Made by a program: the position numbers and the translations under genes. The notes under the pieces were generated by a model, which was not told the DNA's origin, did no database searches, and worked only from the letters and a program-made list of their open reading frames with translations. Positions 1 to 8,830 of a stretch of DNA of 64,000 nucleotides are shown here, piece after piece. The stretch covers positions 62,001 through 126,000 of the forward strand of contig JANQRK010000022.1 of NCBI GenBank assembly GCA_028284585.1. Direction: 5' to 3'. This DNA comes from Chromatiales bacterium. GTDB lineage: Bacteria; Pseudomonadota; Gammaproteobacteria; Chromatiales; Chromatiaceae. Within the stretch, counting starts at the first letter, position 1. Each line of letters starts with the position of its first letter.

Positions 1-195
1 ACCTTTCGAGTCGATCTCGCCGAATACCGTGGCGCCTTCTTTTTTCGTGCAAATGTCCGAATAGACTACCGAACAGTTCTTTGGTAGCACCGCGGGTTGA
101 TGCAGTGCGCCGATTTCGAGTCCATGGCCGTTCAAGAGTGCGTAACCTTGCTGCCGGTGGGACAAGTGTGGATTCATTCTTTTCGACAACCTCAT
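1..195 (-). CDS. Partial SAM-dependent methyltransferase-like protein (N-terminus only)
   Basis: An open frame on the minus strand runs from an in-frame stop at 208-210 to the left edge without interruption. ATG codons at 195 and 177 are possible starts. The translation contains GLEIGALHQPAVLP followed by VVYSDI and later FGEIDSKG, which resembles motif I and the post-I acidic strand of a family of bacterial methyltransferases found in glycan loci (typically LEIGAL-x-x-P and then YVD). It lies about 110 bp downstream of the TPR-sulfotransferase in the same orientation and is probably the next gene of that polysaccharide operon. Only about 65 residues are visible, so the substrate cannot be inferred. 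The family call rests on motif resemblance alone. Confidence 0.6.
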   Translation of the reverse strand, partial: MRLSKRMNPHLSHRQQGYALLNGHGLEIGALHQPAVLPKNCSVVYSDICTKKEGATVFGEIDSKG

Positions 196-307
196 GATCA
201 CGTGGCTTCAAGTCACAACGTGGGCGAGCTTGACAACGCCATGTTAAACCGTGATTGGTGGCCAACCCGGTTTGAGTAAAACCTGTCGAGCCTTCCGCTC
301 ACAGAGA

Positions 308-2197
308 TCAGGCTTCAAGCACTTCCAGTAGTGGATCAAGTTGCTCACGAAACTGTTCCCAGCTTGCAACAGAACTCTGATACATCGGCTGGCGCACCTG
401 CAGCTTACTAGCGGTTCGAATACTTCGATCTTGTTGGTGAAACGCAAGACATGCCTCGTTCCACTCCAGATCGCAGAACGCCAAGATATCCCTAATCTGC
501 TTCTGAGGTTCCGCTACTAACGATTCATAATCCAAATCTAACAACTCTCCCTCATACTGCATCTGCCAGTGCGTCATCAGATCCTGATACATTCTGTGAT
601 ATTGGCCCAATTCCTTGAGGTCATATGCATAAGGGTGGTAGCCGGAAAAGTTTTGTTTGAAAATCGACCAACAATTATCTCGTGGATCGCGCCGGCAATG
701 GATGATTTTAGCTGCTGGGAGGATTGCCCGAATCAAGCCAACCCGAAAAAAATTATGGGGCATCTTGTCAGTGATATAACGTGCCTGTGTAGAAAATCGA
801 CGTAATCCTTCAACATAGTCTTTGCCCATCGCGTACCGCTCTACATCTGTCAATGACGCAACACCAGCAGGGAACCCTCCCCGGCTAGTCAGATGTTCGT
901 GGACAACCTTGGGCAACAGCGTGAGTTCACCGGCACCAAACACCTCAGGGTGACTCGAAAGAATCTGTTCAACAAGGGTGGTACCGGAACGCGGCATGCC
1001 CAAAATGAAGATCGGTGTAGCATCCGCGAACCCACCGCTTTGCCAGCGTTTAATTTCTTCGGTACGAAATGTATCTTTGATCGCTTCGAAATGCTGATGA
1101 TCCCTAGCGGTGTCGTAATCGTACCCGCAACGCCGCAGCGCGTTGCCCTCGGACAGGTATCGGAAAGACTCTGCCGGTAACTTGAGCCGCTCATAAGCCC
1201 TGCCCAGCGCAAACGCCAAATGCAGTCGATTCATCTCGTCGTCGGTCTCGTCGGCGAGTGCTTGGTGAATGATCGGTAACACCTCTTGCAAATGTGTCTT
1301 CTCCATAGCCAGTACCGAATGAAACCACGCAATCCCAGAACTTGGATTGGCCGCCAACGCGGCCTGTAGCACCTCGTTCCCCTTCCCGATTCGGCCCAGC
1401 TCTTGAAGTGTGCTACCCACAGTCTCCAGCACCTTCGAGTCAGTGCTGCTCTCGAATCGGCTGTAGAGCGGCATGGCTTCTTCGCTACGACCCTCTTCGA
1501 GGTAGTACTCAGCCAACTCTCGAGCACATTCGAATGATTCAGGATGCTCGTCGACAAGCTGACAATAGATGGGCTCGGCGCGTTCCCTGTCACCCATATG
1601 GCGCCAATACCGCGCCAAATTACGTTGCGCCTCGCTGTAGGTGGGCGCCAGACGTAGCGCATGCTCATAGCACGACAACGCTTCAGCAGGATGGCCCAAT
1701 CGGTGTTGCACCACACCCAGGTTATTGTGGATCTTCGGATTCGTGGGGTCGAGCTTCGCGCTACGCTGCATGCATTCCCGCGCCTCCGTGAACTTCTCCA
1801 GCTCTTGCAGTACGGCACCTAGGTAGCCGTGCGTCAGTGCTGATCCAGGCACGGCCCTAGCCGCCTTGCGTAGGACTTTCTCCGCATCCTCCAGCCGCTG
1901 CTGCTTGCGCAGCATGTCTGCAAGATGCATGTAAGAAGCCGGCTGATCAGGTGCAGCCTTGATGGCCCTACGGAACCACAATTCGGCCTGGTCACATTCA
2001 CCGTTCCGATCGAGTAGATCTGCCATTAAATGGAGCAGCATCGGGTTCCGACGGTCGGCTGATACAATCGGATTCAGCAAGACGATGGCCTCTGCGAAGC
2101 GCCGCTGACTAACCAATGCTTGTAGCCGTTGCTGCAGCTCTTGATTGTTCGCCTGTGTGGCCGACTTAGCGGCGGATCGACGCCCATCTTTCGCCAT
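308..2197 (-). CDS. TPR-repeat sulfotransferase
   Basis: 629-residue protein with two parts. Residues about 20-330 are tandem TPR-like helical repeats. Residues about 390-625 are a PAPS-dependent sulfotransferase domain, with the 5'-phosphosulfate loop GMPRSGTT near residue 400 and the 3'-phosphate motif CRRDPRDNCWSIF near residue 505. The family transfers sulfate from PAPS to proteins or sugars, and bacterial TPR-sulfotransferases are common in surface-glycan clusters. It follows the ABC exporter ATPase by 47 bp on the same strand, so a role in sulfating the exported glycan is plausible but inferred. No signal peptide or membrane segment is visible, so it should act in the cytoplasm. The acceptor is unknown. 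Confidence 0.85.
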   Translation of the reverse strand: MAKDGRRSAAKSATQANNQELQQRLQALVSQRRFAEAIVLLNPIVSADRRNPMLLHLMADLLDRNGECDQAELWFRRAIKAAPDQPASYMHLADMLRKQQRLEDAEKVLRKAARAVPGSALTHGYLGAVLQELEKFTEARECMQRSAKLDPTNPKIHNNLGVVQHRLGHPAEALSCYEHALRLAPTYSEAQRNLARYWRHMGDRERAEPIYCQLVDEHPESFECARELAEYYLEEGRSEEAMPLYSRFESSTDSKVLETVGSTLQELGRIGKGNEVLQAALAANPSSGIAWFHSVLAMEKTHLQEVLPIIHQALADETDDEMNRLHLAFALGRAYERLKLPAESFRYLSEGNALRRCGYDYDTARDHQHFEAIKDTFRTEEIKRWQSGGFADATPIFILGMPRSGTTLVEQILSSHPEVFGAGELTLLPKVVHEHLTSRGGFPAGVASLTDVERYAMGKDYVEGLRRFSTQARYITDKMPHNFFRVGLIRAILPAAKIIHCRRDPRDNCWSIFKQNFSGYHPYAYDLKELGQYHRMYQDLMTHWQMQYEGELLDLDYESLVAEPQKQIRDILAFCDLEWNEACLAFHQQDRSIRTASKLQVRQPMYQSSVASWEQFREQLDPLLEVLEA

Positions 2198-2244
2198 GTT
2201 AACCCCGAAGAATCAGATAACACTCAAATACTGGGGATGTTAAT

Positions 2245-3447
2245 TTACTTGTAGTGACTTCGTTTCACATCCCATTGGACTCCCACTCGCATCATGCCCG
2301 GGGAACTTGCGGGGCTCGGGTCCTCGACTTCAATCTCTGCTAGACGGTATCCCTCGACCCGCAGTAACGACTCATCCAGGAGGCCAGCGGCAACCAAATA
2401 GCCACCTCGCCGAAGCGGGTGAGTGTCGATTGAGAACTCGACACGATATTCTCCGGGTGAGAAATGCAATGACGGCAGCCCAGTATCGCGCGCCGTCTCT
2501 GCCGCGAGCCGCTGCCCGGTTTCACGACGGTCGATCGCGATCCCAAAATTGTACCGATCGGCTACCCGCACCTCAAACTCGACAGCAACATGCAGCCCCT
2601 CTCCCCGTCTTATCACAGTACCCCCCTCATTCAGTACCTCTACGTTTGTCACGCGACAGCGGGTATTCTCGGACTGCCCCTCAGGTTGTTGAATGTCGTT
2701 TACGGCCGAACGCTTCCCTTGGTCTGCATTACCAGTAGCCGCCACATAGCGGTCCACAATCTCGGCTGCCGGCCCCAGCGCTACCGTGCTTCCCTTCTCT
2801 AGCCATATTGCGCGATCGCAAAACTGCGTTACCTGATGCATGCTGTGAGAAGAGAACATGATGGCGGTACCGCTCTCCCTGATTTCCGACATACGCTTGA
2901 TGCATTTTTGTTTGAATATTTGGTCCCCTACCGCCAGAGCTTCGTCTACGATCAGCACGTCTGGGTGGATCGATGTCATCAGAGAAAAGCCAAGTCGCAT
3001 GACCATGCCAGTTGAATAGGTCTTGATAGGGTCATCGATCGCGTCTCCCAATTCGGAAAAGGTGAGGATGTCATCAGCACGATCCACGATCTCTTGGCGG
3101 GGCACACCCAAGACCTCCGCCGAGTAGAATAGGTTTTCACGTCCGGTAAACTCGGGGTGAAAACCCGTTCCCAATTCAAGAATCGCGGTAACACGACCAT
3201 TGACCTCGACATGGCCGCAACTCGGAGTCAGCACTCCGGCCACCAGCTTCATCAACGTACTTTTCCCAGCGCCGTTATTGCCGATTACGCCGAGCGAATC
3301 ACCTTGCTCCAGGACGAGATCGACGCCCCGAATGGCCCATTGGGCGTGAAAAGACTCCGTTCCAAATACCAAATCACGCAGCCGATCCTGTGGTCGTCGG
3401 TAAGTCCGGTACGCCTTGCCTGCGCCTGAGAGCCTTACCCGACTCAT
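2245..3447 (-). CDS. Polysaccharide/teichoic-type ABC exporter, ATP-binding subunit with Wzt-like C-terminal domain
   Basis: 400 residues. The nucleotide-binding domain has Walker A GNNGAGKST (56-64), a degenerate signature YSTGM near 142, Walker B VLIVDEALAVGD near 160 and H-loop SSH. The YS(T/S)GM form of the signature is typical of Wzt/TagH exporters. Residues about 255-385 form an extra beta-rich domain like the Wzt C-terminal domain, which in O-antigen exporters recognises the modified chain end. The start overlaps the stop of the upstream permease by 4 bp (ATGA), so the two are translationally coupled. It should energise glycan export across the inner membrane. The presence of the C-terminal domain suggests a terminally modified glycan; the downstream sulfotransferase or methyltransferase could supply that cap (inference). 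Confidence 0.9.
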   Translation of the reverse strand: MSRVRLSGAGKAYRTYRRPQDRLRDLVFGTESFHAQWAIRGVDLVLEQGDSLGVIGNNGAGKSTLMKLVAGVLTPSCGHVEVNGRVTAILELGTGFHPEFTGRENLFYSAEVLGVPRQEIVDRADDILTFSELGDAIDDPIKTYSTGMVMRLGFSLMTSIHPDVLIVDEALAVGDQIFKQKCIKRMSEIRESGTAIMFSSHSMHQVTQFCDRAIWLEKGSTVALGPAAEIVDRYVAATGNADQGKRSAVNDIQQPEGQSENTRCRVTNVEVLNEGGTVIRRGEGLHVAVEFEVRVADRYNFGIAIDRRETGQRLAAETARDTGLPSLHFSPGEYRVEFSIDTHPLRRGGYLVAAGLLDESLLRVEGYRLAEIEVEDPSPASSPGMMRVGVQWDVKRSHYK

Positions 3448-4364
3448 AACCAGTCCGCTAAGTTTTCACGTGCCCGTTCGTGCAGTGCCGTGGCAATACC
3501 GGCCATCACGGCAAGCCACACGAAACCCGCCAATACATCCCCGGCAGAGGGTAATTGTCCAGCGAGCACGATACTGTGATATCCCTCCACAATAGGTGTC
3601 ATCGGATTAATATACATCAGTAATTTGAATCCATCGGGTACCCGGGACATTGGAAACAACACCGGCGAGAAAAAGATCAGCATCCCGACCACGACGTTGC
3701 AGGTTTCCCCGATGTCGCGCATTACCGCCGTAAGAAGTGCCATACAGTGAACAAGGTAGAAGGTGAAAAATATTTGAAGCACCATCCAAGGCAGCAGAAA
3801 AGTCAAGCTCGCAAACTCCACCGAGGCAGCAGTCAGTGCCCATACGAGCACAATAAACGGCAGATAAGCCAAGGCGGGCGCAAGCACGGCCTTAGCTGTG
3901 AGCAGCTCGAATGGCACTCGCACCTTTTTAATGAGTGCGGCATCCGCGACGAGGCTGTGGCTACCCTTGCTTACGCCTTCCCGAAAACACATCCAGGGGA
4001 TGAGTCCCGACAACAGATAGACGGCATAGTCGGCCCCACCCTGTTCTTTCCCTAGCCGCGCCTCGAGCACAATTCCGAAGGCGAAATAGTAGGCCGCTAT
4101 CTGTAGCAGAGGCCGCAAGAGTGCCCAATAGACACCAAGAGAAGAACCTGCGTATTGCGACCTAAGGTCGCGCAGCACCAGGGCCCAGAGCCGTGATCTT
4201 GCATTCCAAAGCAGTGCAATCAATAGTTGGGAGCTGTGCCAAACAGCCGACACGGCATTTGTCATCGCAAGCGCGGGATATGTTTGTGATGCGTTCGATA
4301 ACCAGCGAACCCAGTCATTGAATGGGCTCCACAGATTTGTCTTGGCCTGAGAAGTACTGCTCAT
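3444..4364 (-). CDS. ABC-2 type polysaccharide export permease (Wzm-like)
   Basis: 306-residue integral membrane protein with about six hydrophobic segments between residues 75 and 295. The sequence DLRSQYAGSSLGVYWALLRPLL near residue 75 is the N-terminal hallmark of Wzm/TagG permeases (RD-x-R-x-x-Y-x-x-S-x-LG). It forms the membrane half of the exporter with the overlapping downstream ATPase. Its first 50 bp overlap the 3' end of the upstream PPIase gene. The N-terminal 60 residues before the conserved motif are longer than usual, so an internal start is possible. The cargo would be a lipid-linked glycan, which cannot be identified from the sequence. Confidence 0.88.
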   Translation of the reverse strand: MSSTSQAKTNLWSPFNDWVRWLSNASQTYPALAMTNAVSAVWHSSQLLIALLWNARSRLWALVLRDLRSQYAGSSLGVYWALLRPLLQIAAYYFAFGIVLEARLGKEQGGADYAVYLLSGLIPWMCFREGVSKGSHSLVADAALIKKVRVPFELLTAKAVLAPALAYLPFIVLVWALTAASVEFASLTFLLPWMVLQIFFTFYLVHCMALLTAVMRDIGETCNVVVGMLIFFSPVLFPMSRVPDGFKLLMYINPMTPIVEGYHSIVLAGQLPSAGDVLAGFVWLAVMAGIATALHERARENLADWL

Positions 4365-5262
4365 ACGCTTGCTGCAGAGCAGGCTTGTTCAAGCGGAATT
4401 CATTCCCACTCTTCAACTTGGTCAAATGGGTTTCAATCGCTGTCCTGCGCGCCTGCTTGCGCGCCTCCGATATCAGCGCTCCCTTGATGTTTTCGAATGG
4501 CATCTGAACTGACGGAAAGTGCGCATTGAGCCGAATGATATGATAACCAAAGCGGGTCTCAACGGGCTCAGAAATCTCGCCGGGCTGCAGCGCTAGCGCG
4601 GCCTTTTTAAACTGCTTCACCAACCGCTCCGTTGCCATTGCACCCAGGCTACCGCCCTTAGGAGCGGTCTTCGCATCCTCGGAGTATTCCTTGGCTATGT
4701 CTTCAAAACGTTCTGGAGCCGCCTCTATTTTTGAATACAATTCGCGCGCTAGCGCCTCAGACGCCGCTACGTCCCGATCTTTGCCACGTGTGCGAATTAA
4801 AATATGCGCCACATCCACACGTTCATCCGTCATATAGTCTTCTTTGTGAGCAATGTAGATCTCACGCGCTGCTGCCTCCAATTCACGCTCTGTCAACTCG
4901 TTAATCAACGAGTCTCGCCGTGCCTGAGATAACCAAATCTCTCTTTGTCGCTGGAGCCTTGCTTCCAAATCCTGTTCAGGAATCAAGTTCATTTTTTCGG
5001 CCTCGTGCGCCAAGACACGACGCAAGAGTAGATGATCTGCCAATGTAAATATGATGTTCTTATCGGGGTCAACGCTTATATTTTTTGTTTCTTTCAACTC
5101 CTCAATTTCTTGCAAAAGGTCGCGCTCGCTCAAATCTATGTCGCGGTAAGTTCCCAGGATGGATTCGCCATGGGCATCAGAAGAAAAGATAACTACCGAA
5201 GCCAGCAAACTTACCATCAGGGCCAAGCTGCCAAGACAGTCTATTTGTTTCTTAGCTTTCAA
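4315..5262 (-). CDS. Periplasmic parvulin-type peptidyl-prolyl cis-trans isomerase
   Basis: 315 residues beginning at a TTG codon with GGAGG about 10 nt upstream; no ATG fits this frame. A hydrophobic signal sequence occupies residues 10-31 and ends near DAHGES. Residues about 60-130 are a helical SurA/PrsA-like N-terminal region. The rotamase domain spans about 145-250, with DVAHILI, GGSLG and RFGYHIIRL, all typical of PpiC/parvulin domains. It is the first gene of the minus-strand glycan operon. Related PPIases occur in exopolysaccharide and exosortase loci (EpsD-like), where they are thought to assist outer-membrane or secreted components. It is not SurA by length or domain number, since only one rotamase domain is visible. 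Confidence 0.85.
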   Translation of the reverse strand: MKAKKQIDCLGSLALMVSLLASVVIFSSDAHGESILGTYRDIDLSERDLLQEIEELKETKNISVDPDKNIIFTLADHLLLRRVLAHEAEKMNLIPEQDLEARLQRQREIWLSQARRDSLINELTERELEAAAREIYIAHKEDYMTDERVDVAHILIRTRGKDRDVAASEALARELYSKIEAAPERFEDIAKEYSEDAKTAPKGGSLGAMATERLVKQFKKAALALQPGEISEPVETRFGYHIIRLNAHFPSVQMPFENIKGALISEARKQARRTAIETHLTKLKSGNEFRLNKPALQQAYEQYFSGQDKSVEPIQ

Positions 5263-5681
5263 GTCCTACATACCTCCATCAAATTAATAATAAAAATCTG
5301 CTCTTTAGTGAAGCGCTTTTTTGCACTGCCTTACCCGATGGCAACTATCGAAAATCAACGTGAAAGCACCGCAGATTCCTCGAAACAATCAGCAGATCGG
5401 AGTACTCTAGCCACAGCGTGCGCAGGTTTCATGTGAATCATACCTTAAAATAATCAGGCAACATTACATCTGATGCTCAATCGAGTATGTGACTCGTTTG
5501 GCCTATGTCACAAATGCTTCAGTCATCCAAGACAGTGCAGACCCAGGCAGGTGCCGCACCAGCGGGGGTTCGCTGGATGCAAAAAAGGAAGAATGGAGTA
5601 ACTTGCCCCTCATCACCAGCCGGGTGGTATTTCGCACGCCGACATGAACTAAGACAGCACCTAATTCGCGTATTGGCAAAC
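5263..5681. other. Gene-free interval between TIR gene and PPIase operon
   Basis: 419 bp with no coding frame of convincing composition on either strand. It must hold the promoter of the minus-strand glycan operon and the end of the TIR transcript. An AT-rich stretch at 5440-5460 is the likeliest promoter area, but no clean -35/-10 pair was found. No strong terminator hairpin is evident. Confidence 0.5.
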
Positions 5682-6560
5682 TCACTGCCGATCTCGCATT
5701 AGAACCGTTGAAGATTCGCGCTCGCTGTCTGACCGACTGACCGTCCCCAGCAAGGCCCGCCCATCCCGAGACAGGCGCAGGCGATGCTCGTAACGAAACG
5801 GCTGCCGCCCAAAGACGAGTTCGAGACTGGCAACAAGTCCATCGCCGCCCACCAAACCCGGCCCGCGCTTCCAGACCTGCCGCGACTCGTGGTGGGTCTC
5901 CTCGACCCACAGCTCGCCGTCACGCTCTTGTACTGTCCAGAAGCCCCCGTCCGGCAGATACCAAATCCCGGTATAGCGATCGGCACCAGTGCCTGCACCC
6001 TGCCAACACCAGACCGCCATCCCGAGTAACGCCGCGAGCAACAAGCCAATCACGACGACGGCCCAGGTCGGTGGCAGCAGGCGCCGCGGCGGCGCAACAC
6101 CGGCCCCTTTCAGGACCTTGACCAGACGCGCCATGTCGTGATCCCAGCGCCGTTCAGACAGCTCGATTGCCTGCAAGCGGGCTAAGCGGCGCAATGGCGC
6201 CGGCAAGTCAGGCTCACCAGGCATGGCCGCCCCCTCGAGCAGCACGGGCAACACCGTCATGCCGGGTCGCTCGAGCGCCAGGGCGATCTCGCGCCGCACA
6301 TGGTCTTCAGGATCGTCGAGCCGGCGCCTACCATCTGCGGCGGTGCTGCTCAACCAGGTATCGCCGATCAGGACCAGTGCCACGCGGGCACGGGCGATCG
6401 CGCGTTCTAGGGCTGTGACGAAATCGCTGCCCGCAGAGATCGAATCGACATCGCGAAACACGATGGGGTAATCGAAGCGACGTTCCAGTTCATCACAGAT
6501 CCGACCGGCATGGCCGGCGGTGTCCGCGCGCCGGTAACTGAGAAACACACCTTGTTCCAT
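5682..6560 (-). CDS. Membrane-anchored TIR-domain protein
   Basis: 292 residues. Residues 1-150 form a TIR domain: FLSYRRAD at 6-13, FRDVDSISAG at 35-44, VLIGDTWL at 63-70, and HVRREIALALE with Glu91 in the position of the catalytic glutamate of NAD-cleaving TIR domains. A single membrane span lies at about 166-186. Residues 195-292 form a beta-rich domain predicted on the far side of the membrane, with many aromatic residues (GIWYLPDGG, RYEHRLRLS). The layout suggests a sensor whose outer domain controls a cytoplasmic TIR. It starts 53 bp after the orn stop codon on the same strand. A defence or stress role is inference; no partner such as an Argonaute, SIR2 or STING gene is adjacent. Confidence 0.82.
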   Translation of the reverse strand: MEQGVFLSYRRADTAGHAGRICDELERRFDYPIVFRDVDSISAGSDFVTALERAIARARVALVLIGDTWLSSTAADGRRRLDDPEDHVRREIALALERPGMTVLPVLLEGAAMPGEPDLPAPLRRLARLQAIELSERRWDHDMARLVKVLKGAGVAPPRRLLPPTWAVVVIGLLLAALLGMAVWCWQGAGTGADRYTGIWYLPDGGFWTVQERDGELWVEETHHESRQVWKRGPGLVGGDGLVASLELVFGRQPFRYEHRLRLSRDGRALLGTVSRSDSERESSTVLMRDRQ

Positions 6561-6613
6561 CGCCGTCCCGAAGAGTTTTCAGATCACAGGTTAGGCCGCC
6601 CGTTGCGGCACAC

Positions 6614-7159
6614 TCAGACGCGCAACAAGTGCTCGCGATAATGGCGCAGCTCAGCAATCGACTCGCGAATATCGTCCAGTGCGAGGTGCGTTGAGTCCTT
6701 GCTGAAGCCGTTGTAGACATCGGGCGCCCAGCGGCGCGCCAACTCTTTCAGCGTCGACACATCCAGGTTCCGATAGTGAAAGAAATCTTCCAAGGTAGGC
6801 ATCAGGCGGGCCATAAACCGTCGATCCTGGCAGATCGAGTTGCCGCACATCGGCGAGCTGCCCTTGGGCACCCATTGCTCGAGAAATCCTAGGGTCGCCT
6901 GCTCCGCCGCCGCTGTGTCTGTCGTACTGCGGCGCACCCGTTCGGTCAATCCGGACCCCCCATGCTGACGGGTGTTCCATTCGTCCATCGCCGCCAGCAC
7001 GCTATCCGGCTGGTGGATCGCCAACACCGGCCCCTCGGCCAATTCGTTGAGCACGGAATCGGTCACCACGGTCGCGATCTCGATGATTCGATCGGCGCCC
7101 GAGTCCAGACCAGTCATTTCGAGATCGATCCAGATCAAATTGTGCTCGGATACTGCCAT
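6614..7159 (-). CDS. orn: Oligoribonuclease
   Basis: 181 residues, the normal length for the family. DEDDh exonuclease signatures are present: [10 protein letters not shown] near the start (Asp/Glu pair), [11 protein letters not shown] in the middle and [11 protein letters not shown] near the end. Orn degrades 2-5 nt RNA fragments and the linear pGpG produced from c-di-GMP, in the cytoplasm. The gene is divergent from the Ste24-like protease gene, with about 120 bp between starts. The downstream TIR gene follows in the same direction and could be co-transcribed. Confidence 0.95.
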   Translation of the reverse strand: MAVSEHNLIWIDLEMTGLDSGADRIIEIATVVTDSVLNELAEGPVLAIHQPDSVLAAMDEWNTRQHGGSGLTERVRRSTTDTAAAEQATLGFLEQWVPKGSSPMCGNSICQDRRFMARLMPTLEDFFHYRNLDVSTLKELARRWAPDVYNGFSKDSTHLALDDIRESIAELRHYREHLLRV

Positions 7160-7278
7160 CCCCTGCGCCCCCGCCGGCGGTCACGTTGTCTCCCGCAGTC
7201 TAAACGATTGAAGTCCGGCCGGGAGTACACGGCGATCGGCGTCGCCCACAGCGCCGACACCTGGCGTAGAATCTGGGC

Positions 7279-8523
7279 ATGCAGATCATCACCGTCGTCT
7301 TTCTCCTTGCCTTGGTCGCTGGATTGCTGCTGCAGCTATGGCTGATCGCACGCCAGGCGGCGCATATCATTGCGCACCGCGACTCGGTACCCGACGCCTT
7401 CGATGCCAGCATCGAACTCAGCGAACACCGCCGGGCGGCGAGCTATAGCCTGGCGCGACTTGCCGCGGATCGTTGGGACCTAGCCCTGGCGGCCGTCATG
7501 GTGGTCGTCTGGACCCTCGGCGGCGGGCTGGGTTGGTTGGAAGTTGCGACCTCACAGCTGGTATCTGATCCGCTGTGGTCAGGTGTGCTGCTGATTCTGG
7601 CCACTCTGCTGATCAGTGGCCTGATCGAACTACCGCTGTCGGCCTGGCGCACCTTCGGCATCGAGCAGCGCTTCGGTTTCAATCGCACCACGCCGGGTCG
7701 GTTCCTCACAGATCGCATGCTTGGTGCCCTGCTGGCGGTGCTACTCGGGGCGCCCTTGAGCGCCGCCTTCCTGTGGCTGATGACCAGCGCCGGCGGGCTA
7801 TGGTGGTTGTGGGCCTGGCTGGTCTGGATGGCCTTCTCATTGTTTATTACCTGGGCCTACCCGACCTTGATTGCGCCACTGTTCAACCGCTTCGAGCCGC
7901 TCGGTGACCCCCAGCTGCGCCAGCGCCTCGAGTCTCTGCTGCAGCGTTGCGGCTTTCGCAGCAATGGCATGTTCGTGATGGACGGGTCCCGCCGCTCGGC
8001 GCATGGCAATGCCTATTTCACCGGCTTCGGTAGTAACAAGCGCATCGTGTTCTTCGACACCCTGCTCGAGGGGCTGGATCCGAATGAGGTCGAGGCCGTG
8101 CTGGCACACGAACTCGGTCACTACAAGCTGCGCCACGTGGTCAAGCGGCTGCTCGCCTCGGCGGTGACAGCGCTGCTGGGTCTCGGTCTGCTCGGCTGGC
8201 TGTCGGCCCAGGATTGGTTTTATAGTGGCCTGGGGGTCGACCATGCCTCGCCGGCCCTTGCACTGGCATTGTTCCTACTGATCCTGCCGGTGTTCGGCGT
8301 CTTCTTCAGCCCGCTCACGGCGTATTTTTCACGGCGCCACGAGTATGAGGCCGATGACTTCGCCGCCGACCAGACTGATGCGCGCTTTTTGATCAGCGGG
8401 CTGGTCAAGATGTACCGCGACAACGCCAGTACCCTGACCCCCGATCCGCTGTACTCCGCGTTCTATCATAGCCATCCGCCGGCACCGCTGCGGATTGCCC
8501 ACCTGTCCTCTAAACTTGCTTAG
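7279..8523 (+). CDS. M48 family (Ste24/CAAX-prenyl protease-like) membrane metalloprotease
   Basis: 414 residues. Four to five N-terminal and two C-terminal hydrophobic helices surround a zinc protease core. The motif HELGH lies at 277-281 and EYEAD at 355-359 supplies the third zinc ligand. The N-terminal region matches the extended Ste24-type arrangement rather than the shorter HtpX. Family members cleave membrane or prenylated proteins at the cytoplasmic face; bacterial substrates are mostly unknown. It is followed 20 bp later by a small cytochrome c gene and then rsgA, an arrangement consistent with one transcript. Confidence 0.92.
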   Translation: MQIITVVFLLALVAGLLLQLWLIARQAAHIIAHRDSVPDAFDASIELSEHRRAASYSLARLAADRWDLALAAVMVVVWTLGGGLGWLEVATSQLVSDPLWSGVLLILATLLISGLIELPLSAWRTFGIEQRFGFNRTTPGRFLTDRMLGALLAVLLGAPLSAAFLWLMTSAGGLWWLWAWLVWMAFSLFITWAYPTLIAPLFNRFEPLGDPQLRQRLESLLQRCGFRSNGMFVMDGSRRSAHGNAYFTGFGSNKRIVFFDTLLEGLDPNEVEAVLAHELGHYKLRHVVKRLLASAVTALLGLGLLGWLSAQDWFYSGLGVDHASPALALALFLLILPVFGVFFSPLTAYFSRRHEYEADDFAADQTDARFLISGLVKMYRDNASTLTPDPLYSAFYHSHPPAPLRIAHLSSKLA

Positions 8524-8543
8524 CCGTATCGGGAGGAATCGTT

Positions 8544-8825
8544 ATGTCTTACCAATCCAAGCTGGTCGCCGTTGGCTTCTTGCTCATCGCAGGCGCCACA
8601 GCACAGGCTGCCGAGTTCGATGCCGCCGACTACCACTCAACTCAGTGCACAAGTTGTCACGGCACCGAAGTCTACACACGCGAGGACCGGCGTGTCTCTT
8701 CGCTGTCCGAGTTGCAGGCCCAGGTCGAGCGCTGCGATGCCAACTTGGCGACCAAGCTGTTTCCCGAGGACCTCGCGGCACTCGTCGATCACCTGAACGA
8801 CAACTACTACAAGTTTGACAAGTAA
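8544..8825 (+). CDS. Small periplasmic monoheme c-type cytochrome
   Basis: 93 residues, preceded by a good ribosome site (GGGAGGA, 5 nt before ATG). A signal peptide covers residues 1-23 (cleavage after AQA). CTSCH near residue 36 is the single heme-binding motif. No methionine follows the heme motif in the mature protein, so the usual His/Met ligation seems impossible; a lysine, histidine or cysteine (ERCDAN) could act instead or the site may be open. The genes on either side are a metalloprotease and RsgA, which give no functional hint. A short cytochrome of this sort could be an electron shuttle or redox/gas sensor. Confidence 0.85.
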   Translation: MSYQSKLVAVGFLLIAGATAQAAEFDAADYHSTQCTSCHGTEVYTREDRRVSSLSELQAQVERCDANLATKLFPEDLAALVDHLNDNYYKFDK

Positions 8826-8830
8826 GGCCC

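Noticed and set aside
1231-1818. 195-codon frame inside the sulfotransferase
   Set aside because: It is an out-of-frame shadow on the same strand, rich in Trp/Arg, typical of GC-rich shadows.
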